From Eriocheir sinensis (lineage: Eukaryota; Arthropoda; Malacostraca; Decapoda; Varunidae), in NCBI RefSeq assembly GCF_024679095.1, contig NW_026111206.1, positions 100,253 through 164,252 on the forward strand: a DNA stretch of 64,000 nucleotides, written 5' to 3'. Of this stretch, positions 13,110 through 25,719 are shown in pieces (positions within the stretch are counted from its first letter, which is position 1; the number at the start of each line of letters is the position of its first letter). A model generated the notes under the pieces. It searched no databases, was not told the origin of the DNA, and saw nothing but the letters and a program-made list of their open reading frames with translations. The position numbers and the translations under genes were made by a program.

Positions 13110-13900
13110 CTGGTTGTATTTATCTACTTCTTATATTATGGAGGTTCACCACGCACCAGTCTTGTCTCAATCGGTCAAATTTAGCTTAAAATAATTCTAA
13201 GGTTTTCGAGCGAACGATTTCATTGTCTAGACTGTATTTTGTGAGTATTTCGAAGCCCCTTGTCGTTTATAATTTCTTTCCATGGCAGGTTATTGATCTC
13301 CTCCCTTAAATAAATCCATCTTCACTATCAATCAACTACTATCAACCATCCATTTCCTTCGATGCCTTAAACACTGTCAGTATATCACCTCTTCCGTGTT
13401 CTCAGGACGGTACCCGCAAATTTTTCCGTCTTTTTTATAAGTTAAATCCTAGGCTGGGGACCTTCTTGCTTGTTGCTCGCATCTTCTCTAGCTCTTAGCT
13501 ATACCTTGCCACATATTTCAACCTCGGACGGATAAAAAACACTATCAAAACCTTCATAACTATTTCATCCATAGTATGAAAGGCCACTTTTTTTTCGAGT
13601 GTTTATTTAGGGTGACAAATTATCCTGGATCAACAATTTAGGCCTTTTTCCTCTCTTGCTATTTTGATTTGTTTATTTTCCAAAGACTAGTTCAGTGACA
13701 GCCTCAATACTTCTACGCAGCTACCACAATTTGCTTTGAGTTTCATGTTTCACGCCGTCAATCCTCTTCAAATCTTCCTGCAGCATTTTATAATCCTTCT
13801 CAATATTCTAGCATCCTCATGACCTTTGCACTATCTACATATCGTTGATGCAATAAGAAACTTTACGAGCGCCAGCACAGAGCCTTGAGGGACTCCATGG
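13110..13900 (-). pseudogene. Decayed CR1-like reverse transcriptase relic
   Basis: No long open frame survives, but piecewise minus-strand translation recovers fragments in the order of a CR1/jockey-type ORF2 C-terminus. GVPQGSVLA, the RT motif just before the active-site strand, is encoded near 13,900-13,865. FFIRPRLKYVA, corresponding to the conserved (I)RPxLEYA motif, lies near 13,540. HGRGDILTVFKA, corresponding to RRxRGDLIxVFK, lies near 13,400. Stops and frameshifts separate them. The catalytic ADD motif is not recognisable. The element is 5'-truncated, its 3' side meets a TG/CA array, and it is certainly dead. Confidence 0.62.
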
Positions 13901-13968
13901 ATTGCTTTTCCCCATCTTGACATTGCCCTGTATTACTGTTCTCATCTCTCGGAAAGTCTCGTCCAATC

Positions 13969-13970
<2 letters not shown>

Positions 13971-14031
<61 letters not shown>
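13971..14031. repeat. (TG)n microsatellite
   Basis: A pure TG array at the truncated 5' side of the decayed retrotransposon. Confidence 0.95.
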
Positions 14032-14032
<1 letters not shown>

Positions 14033-14560
14033 CTGGGAGAGAGGGAGAGGAGGCGGGGTTGAAGGGGTTGAAGGGGGCATGGAGATCATCAGCCGGCAAC
14101 CAACTAACTGATCAGCCAACTAAACGAACAAAAACTCCGCAGCAACATCACCAAAAACACCCACGGCGAGCAGGAGGTGCGTACAAGCTTTCAAATGCAG
14201 TTATCTCGGGAGTTTCTAATCCTAGTCGGGGAGGTTCAGGTAAACACGAACACACTCTGATGGGAGGCGGAACAATGTCATGGGCCTCAGCACCTGGTTA
14301 TTCTATCTGATTATCCTGGATACCGGCAAAACGTGTGACCTCTGACCTATGATAAACAACAAGCCGGGTGAAAAAGCTGGATGACATGAGATCCGAATCC
14401 AATAGTCAGCGATACAGGTCGATAGCAAACCGGCAGATAACATATATAAGAGCACTCTGATCATGACCACTGAACAGAGAGGTGTGACAGAGGGTCATGA
14501 GGAGGGTATTGAGCTAGCAGAGACCGGGAGAGATGAGAGGTGGTAATGTAAGGGTGAGGA
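14032..14560. other. Unique region, no gene seen
   Basis: Balanced composition. No convincing frame, tRNA-like or other signal. Confidence 0.45.
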
Positions 14561-14564
14561 AAGA

Positions 14565-14880
14565 AGTGGGAGATGCAGTGGAAAGGGGAGGTACTACATG
14601 AAAGGTGTCTTGGTGTATAGAGAAATCAGAAGGGGGAAAGACGTGGGAGGTGCAGTGGAAAGGGGAGGTACTGCAGGAAAGGTGTCTTGGTGTATAGAGA
14701 AATCAGAAGGGGGAAAGACGTGGGAGGTGCAGTGGAAAGGGGAGGTACTGCAGGAAAGGTGTCTTGGTGTATAGAGAAATCAGGAGGAGGAGGAAGAATA
14801 TAAAAGGTGGTAATGCATGGGTGAAGGAAGAAGTGGATGGTGCAGTGAGAGATGGAGTTAGTACACGAGATTGAACTTGC
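14565..14880. repeat. 77-bp minisatellite, about three to four copies
   Basis: GTGGGAGGTGCAGTGGAAAG followed by AGGAAAGGTGTCTTGGTG recurs near 14,566, 14,643 and 14,720. A degenerate copy extends to about 14,880. Confidence 0.9.
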
Positions 14881-15119
14881 TGCATAGAGGAGTCAAAAGG
14901 AGAAAAGAAGCAGGAGGCGGAGGAAGTATATACACAAGGTTACATCCAAGGCACCTTCACCAGCCTCTCTCTCCCTCTTTCTTCCTCTCAAGGTGCATCA
15001 AGACAGGTGCTCACAGATACAAATGGAATGCAGAACAGGGAGAGGGAGACTAAAAATACTGAGAGGATGGGACTGATGAAAAGCTATGAGGAGGAACATG
15101 AACACTACATTATATCTGA

Positions 15120-15130
<11 letters not shown>

Positions 15131-15180
<50 letters not shown>
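15131..15180. repeat. (CT)n microsatellite
   Basis: A pure CT array. Confidence 0.95.
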
Positions 15181-15183
<3 letters not shown>

Positions 15184-15264
15184 AACACACCTAAGCCGGC
15201 ACGCCACGTCGAGCCACACTACAAATTCCTCACGTAACAGTGCAAGGATGTGGTCGACAGGGAG

Positions 15265-15850
15265 GCTGAGAGGAGGAGGAGGAGGAGGAGGAGGAGGAGA
15301 AGAAGAAAGAGGAAGAGGAAGAGGAGGAAGAGGAGGAGGAGGAGGAGGAGGAAGAGGAAGAGGAAGAGGAAGACGAGGAAGAGGAGGAGGAGGAAGGTAT
15401 GGACGTGTAACAGCCTTCCTTCCCTCCTTCCTTCTCCTTCCTTCCCCCCTTCCTTCCCTCCTTCCATCCTTCCTTCCTTGTTGAATGAGAGAGGTGGTGG
15501 TGGTGGTGGTGGTGGGAAAAGGTGGTGGGTGGTGCTGGCTGCTGGCTGGTGGAGTTGATAGTGGTGGAGAGAATGATGTTGACAGGACTTGGTGGTGGTG
15601 GTGGTGGTGGTGTTGGTAGTGGTGATGGTGGTGGTGGTGGTGGTGATGGTGTAAGAAGAAAATGGTACACCGTGAAGAAGGGAGAGCGCTGGTGATGATA
15701 GTGATGGTGGTGCTGAGTGTGATGATGATGGTGGTGATGGTAGTGAAATGGTGGAGAGAGAATAATATAGAGTTATAGACGACACTTGTGGATGGTGATG
15801 ATGGTGATGACGGGAATAGTGAAGGGGAAGGGATCTGGAAGCCATGTGGT
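15265..15850. repeat. (GGA)n, (TTCC)n and (GGT)/(GAT)n compound tract
   Basis: GGA/GAA-rich at 15,265-15,400, TTCC runs at 15,412-15,480, then GGT and GAT runs to 15,850. The open frames on both strands are composition artefacts. Confidence 0.9.
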
Positions 15851-16031
15851 GATGATTGTGATAATGAAGAAGGAAAGATTGTGAACTGATAGTGAAATTG
15901 TGTGGTGACTTATAAAGATCTCTCTAGTTCCCCTCCATCCTTTCTTTTCCCTCTTATCCTTCCCTCACCTCCCTATGCACTCCACACCTCACCTCACCAT
16001 ACCATCTTTCACTCACCTATTCGATACCTGA

Positions 16032-16990
16032 CTACACTCACCTCTTCCTCACTCCCTTACAGCGTCCCCCTCCTCTCCATACCTCACCCACACCTTGCCA
16101 CCTCTCCCTCACTCCCTCACAGCTTCCCCCTCCTCGTTACATCCCACTCACACCTTGCCACCTCTCCCTCACTCCCTCACAGCTTCCCCCTCCTCGTTAC
16201 ATCCCACTCACACCTTACCACCTCTCCCTCACTCCCTCACAGCTTCCCCCTCTTCTCCACACCTCACCCACACCTTGCCACCTCTTCCTCACTCCCTCAC
16301 AGCTTTCCCCTCTTCTCCACACCTCACCCACACCCACCACCTCTCCTCACCTTAGCTTCCCCTCTTCTCCACACCTCACCCACACCTTACCACCTCTCCC
16401 TCACTCCCTTACAGCTTCCCCCTCTTCTCCACACCTCACTCACACCTTGCCACCTCTTCCTCACTCCCTTACAGCTTCCCCCTCTTCTCCACACCTCACC
16501 CACACCTTACCACCTCTCCCTCACTCCCTCACAGCTTCCCCCTCTTCTCCACACCTCACTCACACCTTGCCACCTCTTCCTCACTCCCTCACAGCTTCCC
16601 CCTCCTCGTTACATCCCACTCACACCTTGCCACCTCTCCCTCACTCCCTTACAGCTTCCCCCTCCTCTCCACACCTCACCCACACCTTGCCACCTCTCCC
16701 TCACTCCCTCACAGCTTCCCCCTCCTCGTTACATCCCGCTCACACCTTGCCACCTCTCCCTCACTCCCTCACAGCTTCCCCCTCCTCGTTACATCCCGCT
16801 CACACCTTGCCACCTCTCCCTCACTCCCTCACAGCTTCCCCCTCCTCGTTACATCCCACTCACACCTTACCACCTCTCCCTCACTCCCTTACAGCTTCCC
16901 CCTCCTCGCTACATCCCACACACACCTTGCCACCTCTCCCTCACTCCCTTACAGTTTCCCCCTACTCGCTACATCCTACTCACACATCTC
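16032..16990. repeat. 60-bp minisatellite, about 16 copies
   Basis: The unit CACACCTTGCCACCTCTCCC / TCACTCCCTCACAGCTTCCC / CCTCCTCGTTACATCCCACT repeats at exactly 60 bp, apart from one shortened unit near 16,340. The period is a multiple of three, so two plus-strand frames stay open with a 20-residue period. Every unit contains a pyrimidine tract ending in ACAG, like a splice acceptor. Confidence 0.97.
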
Positions 16991-18822
16991 CCTCACGACC
17001 GTTCCCAGCCAACCTAACACTCACCCTACCGTCAGCTCTCACCCTTACCCAAACCTCCCTCGACACATCTCATTCTTCAACCTCACCCCAACCTCTATTT
17101 TCTGTCTTTGTTTGTTTGTCTATCATTGTCTTTGTGTGTTTTTCTCTGCTAGTCTGTGTTTGTATTTGTAGATGTGTCTGGCTTTGTTTGTCTTTTTAAG
17201 GGATACGAGGAAGCTCAAGGGTTAAAAAAGAGGAAACAAAAAGTCCACTGGCGCTGATTCTGCAAATAGTGTATGGTGGAAGAACTCGCAAACAGAGAGG
17301 GTTAGAATCTTTTGGAGGGGTTAACCTTCCATTTAACTCTCCTACGCCCCCGTGCATCCCTAAGCCTCCACGCCGTACGCAAGGAGACACGAGAGGCAAC
17401 CAGTCAGCCAGTCCAGCCACGCGAGGGCTCATGAAAACTAGATAGTCACAGTCTGTTCTCTCTCAAAACGTAAACCAAACTAACTTTCTCCTAAAACTTT
17501 AACTTGCACTTCCATTAACTCTCAATTTTTTCACTAGTGTTTATTTTGCTACGCTCATCCACTACATCATTTTTTTTATTCAGCCGTGTTTTGCCTGTTT
17601 CCATATTTCACCTCCTTCCCTGTATGCTGCTTTATTTATCTCCCACGTTTCCCTTCCTACCCCACCCTAACCTATCCCCGGCCCCACACAGCCCGCCCTA
17701 GTCCCCCACCAGTCTTGCAGTCCCCCCGCCAGCCTGCAGCCCCATATCCGGTGGCCACTTAGCAGCAATTCATGTAGCAAGTTGGGCATTAAACTCCAGT
17801 GGAATAGTCATACAACTCCGGGCTAATGACTCTTCCTGCCTCACTGCCCCCTTCAGTTAGCTCCATCCTTCCCCTGCCTCCCCTCCCTCCCTCTAACCCA
17901 TCTACCTGCCTGGTCAATCTTCTCTGTCTGTCGAGTAATATGTTCCCACCTGCCTACCAGCTCTCATTCCTCCCTTCCTTACTCTGTCTAGTTTCCAGTT
18001 CACCTGTTAGTTTCTTTTCATTTCATTTCTTATCTTCCTACTCTCTAGTTTAATTCCCTTCTTATTTTTTCTGTTTTCCCACCTTCGTGTTCGTTTCTGT
18101 GTTAGTTTTCATCCTTTCCTTTCTATATTTCTTTCGTCTCTTTCTTACCTTGATTTCCTGCTTCATCTTGCCTCTACCCACCTATCCTGTCTTCGTATAT
18201 GCCTGTCTCTCTGCCTCTCTCAATCTTTCGTTCCTTTCTTCATCATCTACCTTTCAGTCTTTTTTTTTAGCCTAACCTGTCTACCTCCTTCCCCTCTGCC
18301 TACCTCTCCTTCTTCCCTCTCTCACCTCCCATCTCTTTGCTGCCTATCGACCTGTTATCTACCTCTCTTTGTATGTGTGTATCAACCTTAGTGACTTTCT
18401 CATTGCCTATCCTCTGGTCTGATTTCTACCCTCGTCACTTTTCCTCATGTCCACTCTCCATTCATTCATTTATCCCTCCTAAGCCTCTCTCCCTTCCACT
18501 GCTACGTTTCCTTTTCCCCCTCCCTTCAGTTCTTTCCCCCTTTGTAGTTCCAACCTGACTTCTTCGTGATTCCAGTATTTCTTTCCATTTTTCCATGCAT
18601 TTTCCACTCCAATGTACGCTTCCACTCCACCAAACCCCACCCTCTCCTACCCATATAAACATACCTAACCACTAGTTCTCCTTCACTCCCAACCACTCCT
18701 CCCGCCCTACCACTTCCTCCTGCCTTATGTGGCCATGTTCATTAGCACATACCTTCCCCCACACGTCTCAATCATTCTTAATAAATCTCAGCACCGGGTA
18801 ATAGGGTAATGAAGCCATAACC
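16991..18822. other. Pyrimidine-rich unique region, no gene supported
   Basis: C/T-rich on the plus strand for about 1.8 kb, with CTGTC, CTACC and TTCC motifs. Short frames of 60-75 codons are expected by chance. I see no domain, splice pair or RNA structure. Confidence 0.5.
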
Positions 18823-18828
18823 GTGGAG

Positions 18829-18858
18829 ACTACTACTACTACTACTACTACTACTATA

Positions 18859-18901
<43 letters not shown>

Positions 18902-19174
18902 TCAACATTACAGTGATTTATCTTTCTGTTTTCGCCACTTACATCAGGTTACAGCCACCTACCGACCCACTCCCCCCCCCCCTCCTCCTCCTCCTCCTCC
19001 TCCTCCTATTCTAACCATCTCCTTCGTCTCCCTTACCCACACACCTGCCACACAACATCGACCTTCCCATAAGACCTTCACCCTTTCACCCCTACCATTC
19101 CTTTCACGTAACCTTCCTTCCCCTTCCCGTTTCCTCTCACTGTTACCATACACGCGAATACAACCTTTCCATCT

Positions 19175-19265
<91 letters not shown>
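18829..19265. repeat. (ACT)n, poly(C)-(CCT)n and (CT)n arrays
   Basis: ACT at 18,829-18,901, C10 plus CCT at 18,971-19,009, and CT at 19,179-19,264, with C/T-rich spacers. Confidence 0.93.
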
Positions 19266-19268
<3 letters not shown>

Positions 19269-19927
19269 CGTCGTGTATGCATCACACACACAAAAAAAAT
19301 TTAAATCAGTATTTTATTTATTAACATTAGTACTATTATTATTCTCCCTTATCTCCCCGTCCTCCTTATCTCCCCTTTCCCTTAGCTCTCACTCCCCTAC
19401 TCCTCTACCCATCATCCTCCCTCACCCTCTTCCCTATCATCAGTAACATTATCCTTCGTTTTCTTTCCTCCTCCGCCTGTCGCGTCTTCTTTCATCCCAT
19501 GCAATTAACTTCCCACTGAATCTCGGTTTTTTTCAAGGGGGGCTCAAGTATCTTCTGTATCGTTTCCTCTGTGTCCATCATTCATATTATCATCCCTCGT
19601 TCCCTTCTCCGCCCGAATGTCTTCTTGCAGTCATTCCTTTCACTTCAATTTCGTTTCCCGTCATGTTTTTTTTTCTTCTTATTTCACATTCGCTTTTCAT
19701 TTGTTTGTTTTTGTTGTTGTTTTGTTTTTGAAGATGAAAAGATGGATAAAAAGAAGCACAAAGTAGGAAAAGCGTTCGAGGGAAAGCAATAAAAATTCTT
19801 GTCGAAAATACTGAATAAAAAAACAGCAAACCAGAAGTTACGGGCAAAGGTTTTCAATACAAGAGAAAGATGAAAGAAAAAGAAAGAAAGTCTAAGTTTT
19901 GACAATGTGAATTATTGATACCGGTGT

Positions 19928-19928
<1 letters not shown>
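19266..19928. other. Unique region, no gene supported
   Basis: Pyrimidine-rich then A-rich DNA. Short frames on both strands, none convincing. Confidence 0.45.
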
Positions 19929-19929
<1 letters not shown>

Positions 19930-19980
<51 letters not shown>

Positions 19981-20052
19981 ATGTGTGTGTGTGTGTGTGT
20001 AAGCAAAACTCCTTACATATTTACTGAATACGAGAGAGGCGGACATGATGCT

Positions 20053-20124
<72 letters not shown>

Positions 20125-20129
20125 GGGGG
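19930..20129. repeat. (CT)n-(TG)n ... (AG)n-poly(G)
   Basis: CT at 19,930-19,972 and TG to about 20,000 are followed, after 55 bp, by AG at 20,056-20,114 that runs into a G run of about 16. The CT and AG arms are inverted relative to each other. Confidence 0.93.
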
Positions 20130-20329
20130 CGGGGGGAGTTTAAGCGTCCCACAGAGCCATCGCCAGACACTGACCCGTTAAGCCAGCGTGTGATCCCTTC
20201 CCGCCGACAAACAAAAAATAAATGGGACAAAATACCATGAGAAATAAATAAAATAAATAAAACAGAACATATATAAGACATAAATAGGATTCAGTGTAGG
20301 ATTCAAAATAAGATTAAAAATAAATAGGT

Positions 20330-20560
20330 CATTCGTCAATATGCTCAGACGCTTCCGCCCTTCACATCTCATCAACTATTTCCAAAGTCAAAAAAGTAGA
20401 TCAGCCGGGTTCTCATGAGTGTTCTTTTAGGTTCAAGGTACAGAGGAAGGGTCAAACCACCACCAGGGTCATTAAGGTGCCCCTGAATGTCCTGGAAACT
20501 CCTACGAAAGCCTTGCCAAATATGTGAGACTGGAAGCCGAAGTGTTTCAGAATGCCCCAT
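20330..20560 (+). repeat. Dispersed repeat 'DR', copy 3
   Basis: Contains CTCAGACGCTTCCGCC, CAACTATTTCCAAAG, GGTACAGAGGAAGGGTCA, CACCACCAGGGTCAT and CTACGAAAGCCTTG, in the same order as the reverse complement of 45,056-45,260. Confidence 0.8.
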
Positions 20561-21202
<642 letters not shown>

Positions 21203-21361
21203 ACCTATCATCCTTTTTCTATCTATCATTATTATCATTATATAAAAAAAAAAACAGGAAGAACAAGAGAACGAACGAGAACAAGACGAAATGATGATGT
21301 AGTGATACTGATGATGAGGAAGAGGAAGAAAATGATGATGACAATGACGAACAAGGACGAA

Positions 21362-22356
21362 GAAAGCCTAAGAAGGGTGGCCGTTCCAATCCCTCAAACT
21401 ACCGCCCTATAGCTTTAGTTTCCTGTCTATCTAAAGCTTTTGAATCAATCCTTAGCCGGAAGATTCAAAAGCACCTTTCCACTTCTAACCTTCTATCTGA
21501 TCGCCAGTATTGGTTCCGCAAGGGGCGTTCTACTGGCGATCTTCTTGCTCTCTTAACTGACTCTTGGTCATCCTCTCTTAGCCGTTTCGGTGAAACTTTC
21601 CCTGTTGCGCTAGACATATCGAAAGCCTTCGATAGAGTCTGGCACCAGTCTTTGCTTTCTAAACTGCCCTCTTTCGGATTCTATCCCTCTCTCTGTTCCT
21701 TTATCTCCAGTTTCCTTTCCGGCCGTTCTATCTCTGCGGTGGTAGACGGTCACTGTTCTTCCCCTAAACTTATCAACAGTGGTGTTCCACAGGGCTCTGT
21801 CCTATCACCCACTCTCTTCCTGTTATTCATCAATGATCTTCTTTCCATAACGAACTGTCCTGTCCACTCATACGCCGACGACTCCATTCTGCATTGTTCA
21901 ACTTCTTTCAATAGAAGACCCTCTCAACGAGAAGTAGACGACTCCAGACTGGAGGCTGCAGAACGCTTAACCTCAGACCTTGCTATCATTTCCGATTGGG
22001 GCAAAAGGAGCCTTGTGTCCTTCAATGCCTCAAAAACTCAATTTCTCCACCTATCAACTCGACACAATCTTCCAAACACCCATCCCCTATTCTTCGACAA
22101 CACTCAGCTATCACCATCTTCAACACTAAACATCCTCGGTCTATCCTTTACTCAAAATCTCAACTGGAAACTTCAGATCTCCTCTCTCGCTAAATCAGCT
22201 TCCTCGAGGTTGGGCGTTCTGTATCGTCTCCGCCAGTTTTTCTCCCCCGCGCAGTTGCTATCCATATACAGGGGCCTTGTCCGCCCTCGTATGGAGTATG
22301 CATCTCACGTGTGGGGGGGCTCCACTCACAGAGCTCTTCTGGACAGAGTGGAGTCT
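21362..22356 (+). pseudogene. Jockey-like retrotransposon RT, 5' part of the interrupted copy (element A)
   Basis: One continuous frame encodes a reverse transcriptase from its fingers onward. SNPSNYRPIALV opens near 21,386, FRKGRST near 21,512, LDISKAFDRVW with the first catalytic Asp near 21,610, SGVPQGSVLSPTLF near 21,778, and SYADDS, the active-site Asp pair, near 21,865. The thumb-like region ends in [18 protein letters not shown] and LLDRVE. No endonuclease or ORF1 lies upstream, so the copy is 5'-truncated, as is usual for target-primed reverse transcription. The frame itself has no stop up to 22,356, where an inserted DNA element breaks it; the gene resumes at 23,229. The style of the RT suggests the jockey superfamily, but the clade is my inference. 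Confidence 0.88.
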
Positions 22357-22358
22357 CA

Positions 22359-23226
22359 CGGCCATAATGTTAGACTTCCCCATTCCCATTCCATCCCCAT
22401 CCCTTACCCGTGGCCATAAACCGTAGTGTAAGGCGTCCCCATGTGGTTGGGGTTGTTTTACGCTACCCCGTGAGGGTGCGGATGGGGTGGGAAAAGTGTT
22501 GACTCCGCGGGGTAGAGAGCAGGACATCTTCGGCTTTTCCTTCGTATATTTCATGAGTACATAGTGTTCTATTTGTTATTATTAAAGGACATATATTGAA
22601 AAGTATCAGAATATTTGTATGACTGATATTATATCGCAAACTTTGCTAAAGTTAATATATATTTTTTAGTTTGTAAAGACTCTGGTGTTTCCATTTGATT
22701 GTAAACGTACAGTTATTTCTGAAGATTCATTTATAATTGTCCCCAAGAATGGCAAAAGATGGCAGATTGATGACTAAATATAGCATTATTATGGGAATAC
22801 TTAACATATACCATAAAAAATAGAATTTCTTGGCGACCACCTTGATTTAAGACAAAAATGCCATAAATGACACGACCTGGCAACCCCGGTGTGGCTGCCC
22901 AGGTGTGTGACGAGTCATGGATACCAACCTGTCTCATAAATTAACTTACCCACGTTGCTTGTTATTTACTTGTAGATCAACAACGCTATTGTTTTGTTTT
23001 ATGATATATAATGTATATGAATACAATGGTGTGTAAAAAATGCATTAATTATTTCGTTTTCTGTAATTATTGGTTTGAAAGTGCTGCCAACATTCTTATG
23101 ACGTGCGGATTGGTCCCTCATATCTGTCCCGGGGATGGGAAGGGCACGGGGCGGCATGTCCATACCCCAGTCCCGCGTATGGGGATGGGGACGGGTAGGG
23201 AATGGGGAAGACTAACACTATGGCCG
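22359..23226. mobile_element. 868-bp non-autonomous TIR element inserted in the RT
   Basis: The left end CGGCCATAATGTTAGACTTC and the right end, read in reverse complement, CGGCCATAGTGTTAGTCTTC, form terminal inverted repeats that extend into a shared CCCCATTCC. Aligning the flanks with the uninterrupted paralogue at 29,467-30,084 restores the sequence ...CTAAGG..., leaving CA on the left and TA on the right. This fits a TA target-site duplication with one mutated base, as made by Tc1/mariner-type transposases. No transposase frame is present, so mobilisation would need a related autonomous element. The interior near each end is GC-rich and the middle AT-rich. Confidence 0.8.
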
Positions 23227-23228
23227 TA

Positions 23229-23712
23229 AGGCTCTTCGTCTCATCAGCTATCCTCCTCCTACTGATAGTCTTCTACCTCTTAAATTCCGTCGCGATGTTG
23301 CCTCTCTTTCTATCTTCTATCGATATTTCCACGCTGACTGCTCTTCTGAACTTGCTAACTGCATGCCTCCCCCCTCCCGCGGCCCCGCTGCACACGACTT
23401 TCTACTCATGCTCATCCCTATACTGTCCAAACCCCTTGTGCAAGAGTTAACCAGCATCTTCACTCTTTCATCCCTCACGCTGGTAAACTCTGGAACAATC
23501 TTCCTTCATCTGTATTTCCTTCTGCCTACGACTTGAACTCTTTCAAGAGAAGGGTATCAGGACACCTCTCCTCCCGAAATTGACCTCTCTTTCGGCCACC
23601 TCTTTTGATTCTTTTTTAGGAGCAGCGAGTAGCGGGCTTTTTTTATTATTGTTTCCTTTTTGTGCCCTTGAGCTGCCTCCTTTGTTGTAAAAAAAAAAAA
23701 AAAAAAAAAAAA
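23229..23712 (+). pseudogene. Jockey-like element A, 3' part with poly(A) tail
   Basis: Continues the coding sequence broken at 22,356. It encodes the C-terminal region that ends NSFKRRVSGHLSSRN followed by TGA near 23,581. A short 3' UTR follows, containing GTAGCGGGC and CTTGAGCTGCCTCCTTTGTT, then a run of about 24 A at 23,689-23,712. Relative to the minus-strand copy there is at least one frameshift in the Pro-rich part. The poly(A) tail marks the 3' end of the insertion. Confidence 0.85.
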
Positions 23713-23829
23713 CTCACGACAGAGGGACAAGGTGGGAGTCAAGGGCATCAACCTCACCTTCCCCCTAATACGCCAGGTAACCATTCGTGCCGCGCTGTCC
23801 CAAGAAAGTATTGCCCAGGTGAATGACAG

Positions 23830-24830
23830 CACCTGCGTAGCCTCCTCCCTTCCTCCTCTCCCCTACACTACCCTCCCTCACCCTCCTCTCCCCACTGCTC
23901 CCCTCCCTTCCCCTACCGCCTTTTTCTTTCCTTTTACCTCCTTAGTCTTGGTTTCCTTCCCCTCCCCTACCCTTCCCTTCTTTCCTCTTACCTACCTGAC
24001 CTTTCTTTCCCTCCCCTCCCTCTCCCCTATCCTACCTTACCTCTTACCTTCTTAATCTTTCCTCCCCGTACCTCCCCTCTCCTACTCTTCCCTTCTTTCC
24101 TCCTACCCTCCTACCCTTTCCCCCTCTCCTCTTCCTCTCCTTCTTCCCCTCTCCTACCCTTCCTTCCTTTCCTCGTACCTTCACCTCACCCCCTCTCCCA
24201 TCCCTTACCCTACCCTATCCTTCCTCTCCCCTTCCCTCCTCCCCACCTCTTGTCCTCCTTAACATAACTTTCGGACACACCACAATGGATGGAAATAATT
24301 GATTGACAGACTGGCATTGTGGTCACTCTGCTCCCTCTCACGATTTTTCTTTATATTTTCAGGGCTTTTTTTTTCTCTCTCTCTCTTATTTGTCTTTGAT
24401 TTTGTTTGATTTAGTTTTGTTTTTTGTTCTTTTTATTTTGTTTTTTTATTTTGTTATCTTTTCTTTCCTTTGTTATTATCATTGTTTTTCTACTTGCTTT
24501 TTTGCTGTTCTGTTTTGTATATTATGTCTTTTTCTTCATTATCTTCTCTATTTCTCTTTCTCTCTTATTTTCATCTTCATTTTCGTTCGCTTTTATTTGT
24601 TCTGTTTTGTGTAATCATATCTTTTCCTCTCTTTTACACTTTCTCTTTTTCCTCTTCGTATTCTCTCTTTCGTTCTTTTTTTGTTCTCTTTCGTCTGGTC
24701 TTTTCTCTTTTCTATTGTTCCCTCTTTTCTTATTTTTCCTGTCCCTTTTTCTTACTCCTCTCTCCCGTTCTGTACGTGTCCATCCTTTTTCTTCGCCTAT
24801 TCCTCTTCCTCCCTCCAACGGACAAATGAG
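23830..24830. repeat. Pyrimidine-rich low-complexity region
   Basis: CCCTACC/CTTCCCCTC-type DNA to 24,260, then T-rich with TTTTGTT and TCTTTT motifs. The open frames are biased-composition artefacts. Confidence 0.8.
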
Positions 24831-25004
24831 GAGAGAGATTTGCAGAAAAAGAAAATAATAAAAAACATAGACAAGGGGAGTTGAGTGACAAGCGGGTAAA
24901 GATGAAAAAAGAACAGGTGCAAGAGATGGGAGGAAAAATGTGGTAGTGCCCGATTGACATTCACTCGATAAAGACATTTGTGCGTATTTTAGAAGAAAAG
25001 GCGA

Positions 25005-25480
25005 ATATTGAAGAGATAGGAAAATAAGGGAAGAAAAGAAAGTGAAAGGAGAAGGAGGCGGAGGAGGTATACGAAGAAGATGAGGAGTATGAAGAAAGGG
25101 ATAAAGGTGAGGAAGAGGAAAGCTGAATATTGAAGAGATAGGAAAATAAGGGAAGAAAAGAAAGTGAAAGGAGAAGGAGGCGGAGGAGGTATAGGGAGAA
25201 GATGAGGAGTATGAAGAAAGGGATAAAGGTGAGGAAGAGGAAAGCTGAATAATGAAGTGATAGGAAAATGAGAGAAGAAAAGAAAGTGGAAGGAGAAGGA
25301 GGTGAAGAAGGTATAGGAAGAAGATAGTGAAGAGTAAGGAAGAAAAGGATACAGGTAAGGAAGAGGAAAGTTTAGCAATGAAGCGATAGAAAAATGAGAA
25401 AGGAAAAGAAAGTGGAAGGCGAAGGAAGGAGAAGGAAGGAGGAGGAATATGATGAGGAGAAGAGAGAAGAGGATAAAGAT
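25005..25480. repeat. ~122-bp purine-rich minisatellite, four copies
   Basis: GAAGAGATAGGAAAATAAGG and its variants recur near 25,010, 25,130, 25,250 and 25,378. Each is followed by AAAGAAAGTGAAAGGAGAAG and AGGTATA. Confidence 0.9.
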
Positions 25481-25719
25481 GACGAAGAGGATGATAATGA
25501 AAAGCAAGAACATGAACAAGAAGAATAACAACAAAAAGAAAAGAGAAAATAACAACAGAAACAACAAAGACGATGAAAAACACGAAGATAACTAAAAAAA
25601 AAAAAAAACATCAGCACTAAATTAAAAAGGAATATAAAAAAATAAAGAAATTGAGACAGAGTACATAAGCCCAGCCTCTGACAATGGAAGGGAAAAAATA
25701 ACAGATTGACAGAGCGGAG

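Noticed and set aside
15902..17199. Two overlapping His/Pro/Leu-rich frames of 250-371 codons
   Set aside because: They are alternative readings of the 60-bp minisatellite, whose length is a multiple of three.
22258..22554. Minus-strand frame across the junction of element A and the inserted element
   Set aside because: It spans an insertion boundary and is antisense to a clear RT.
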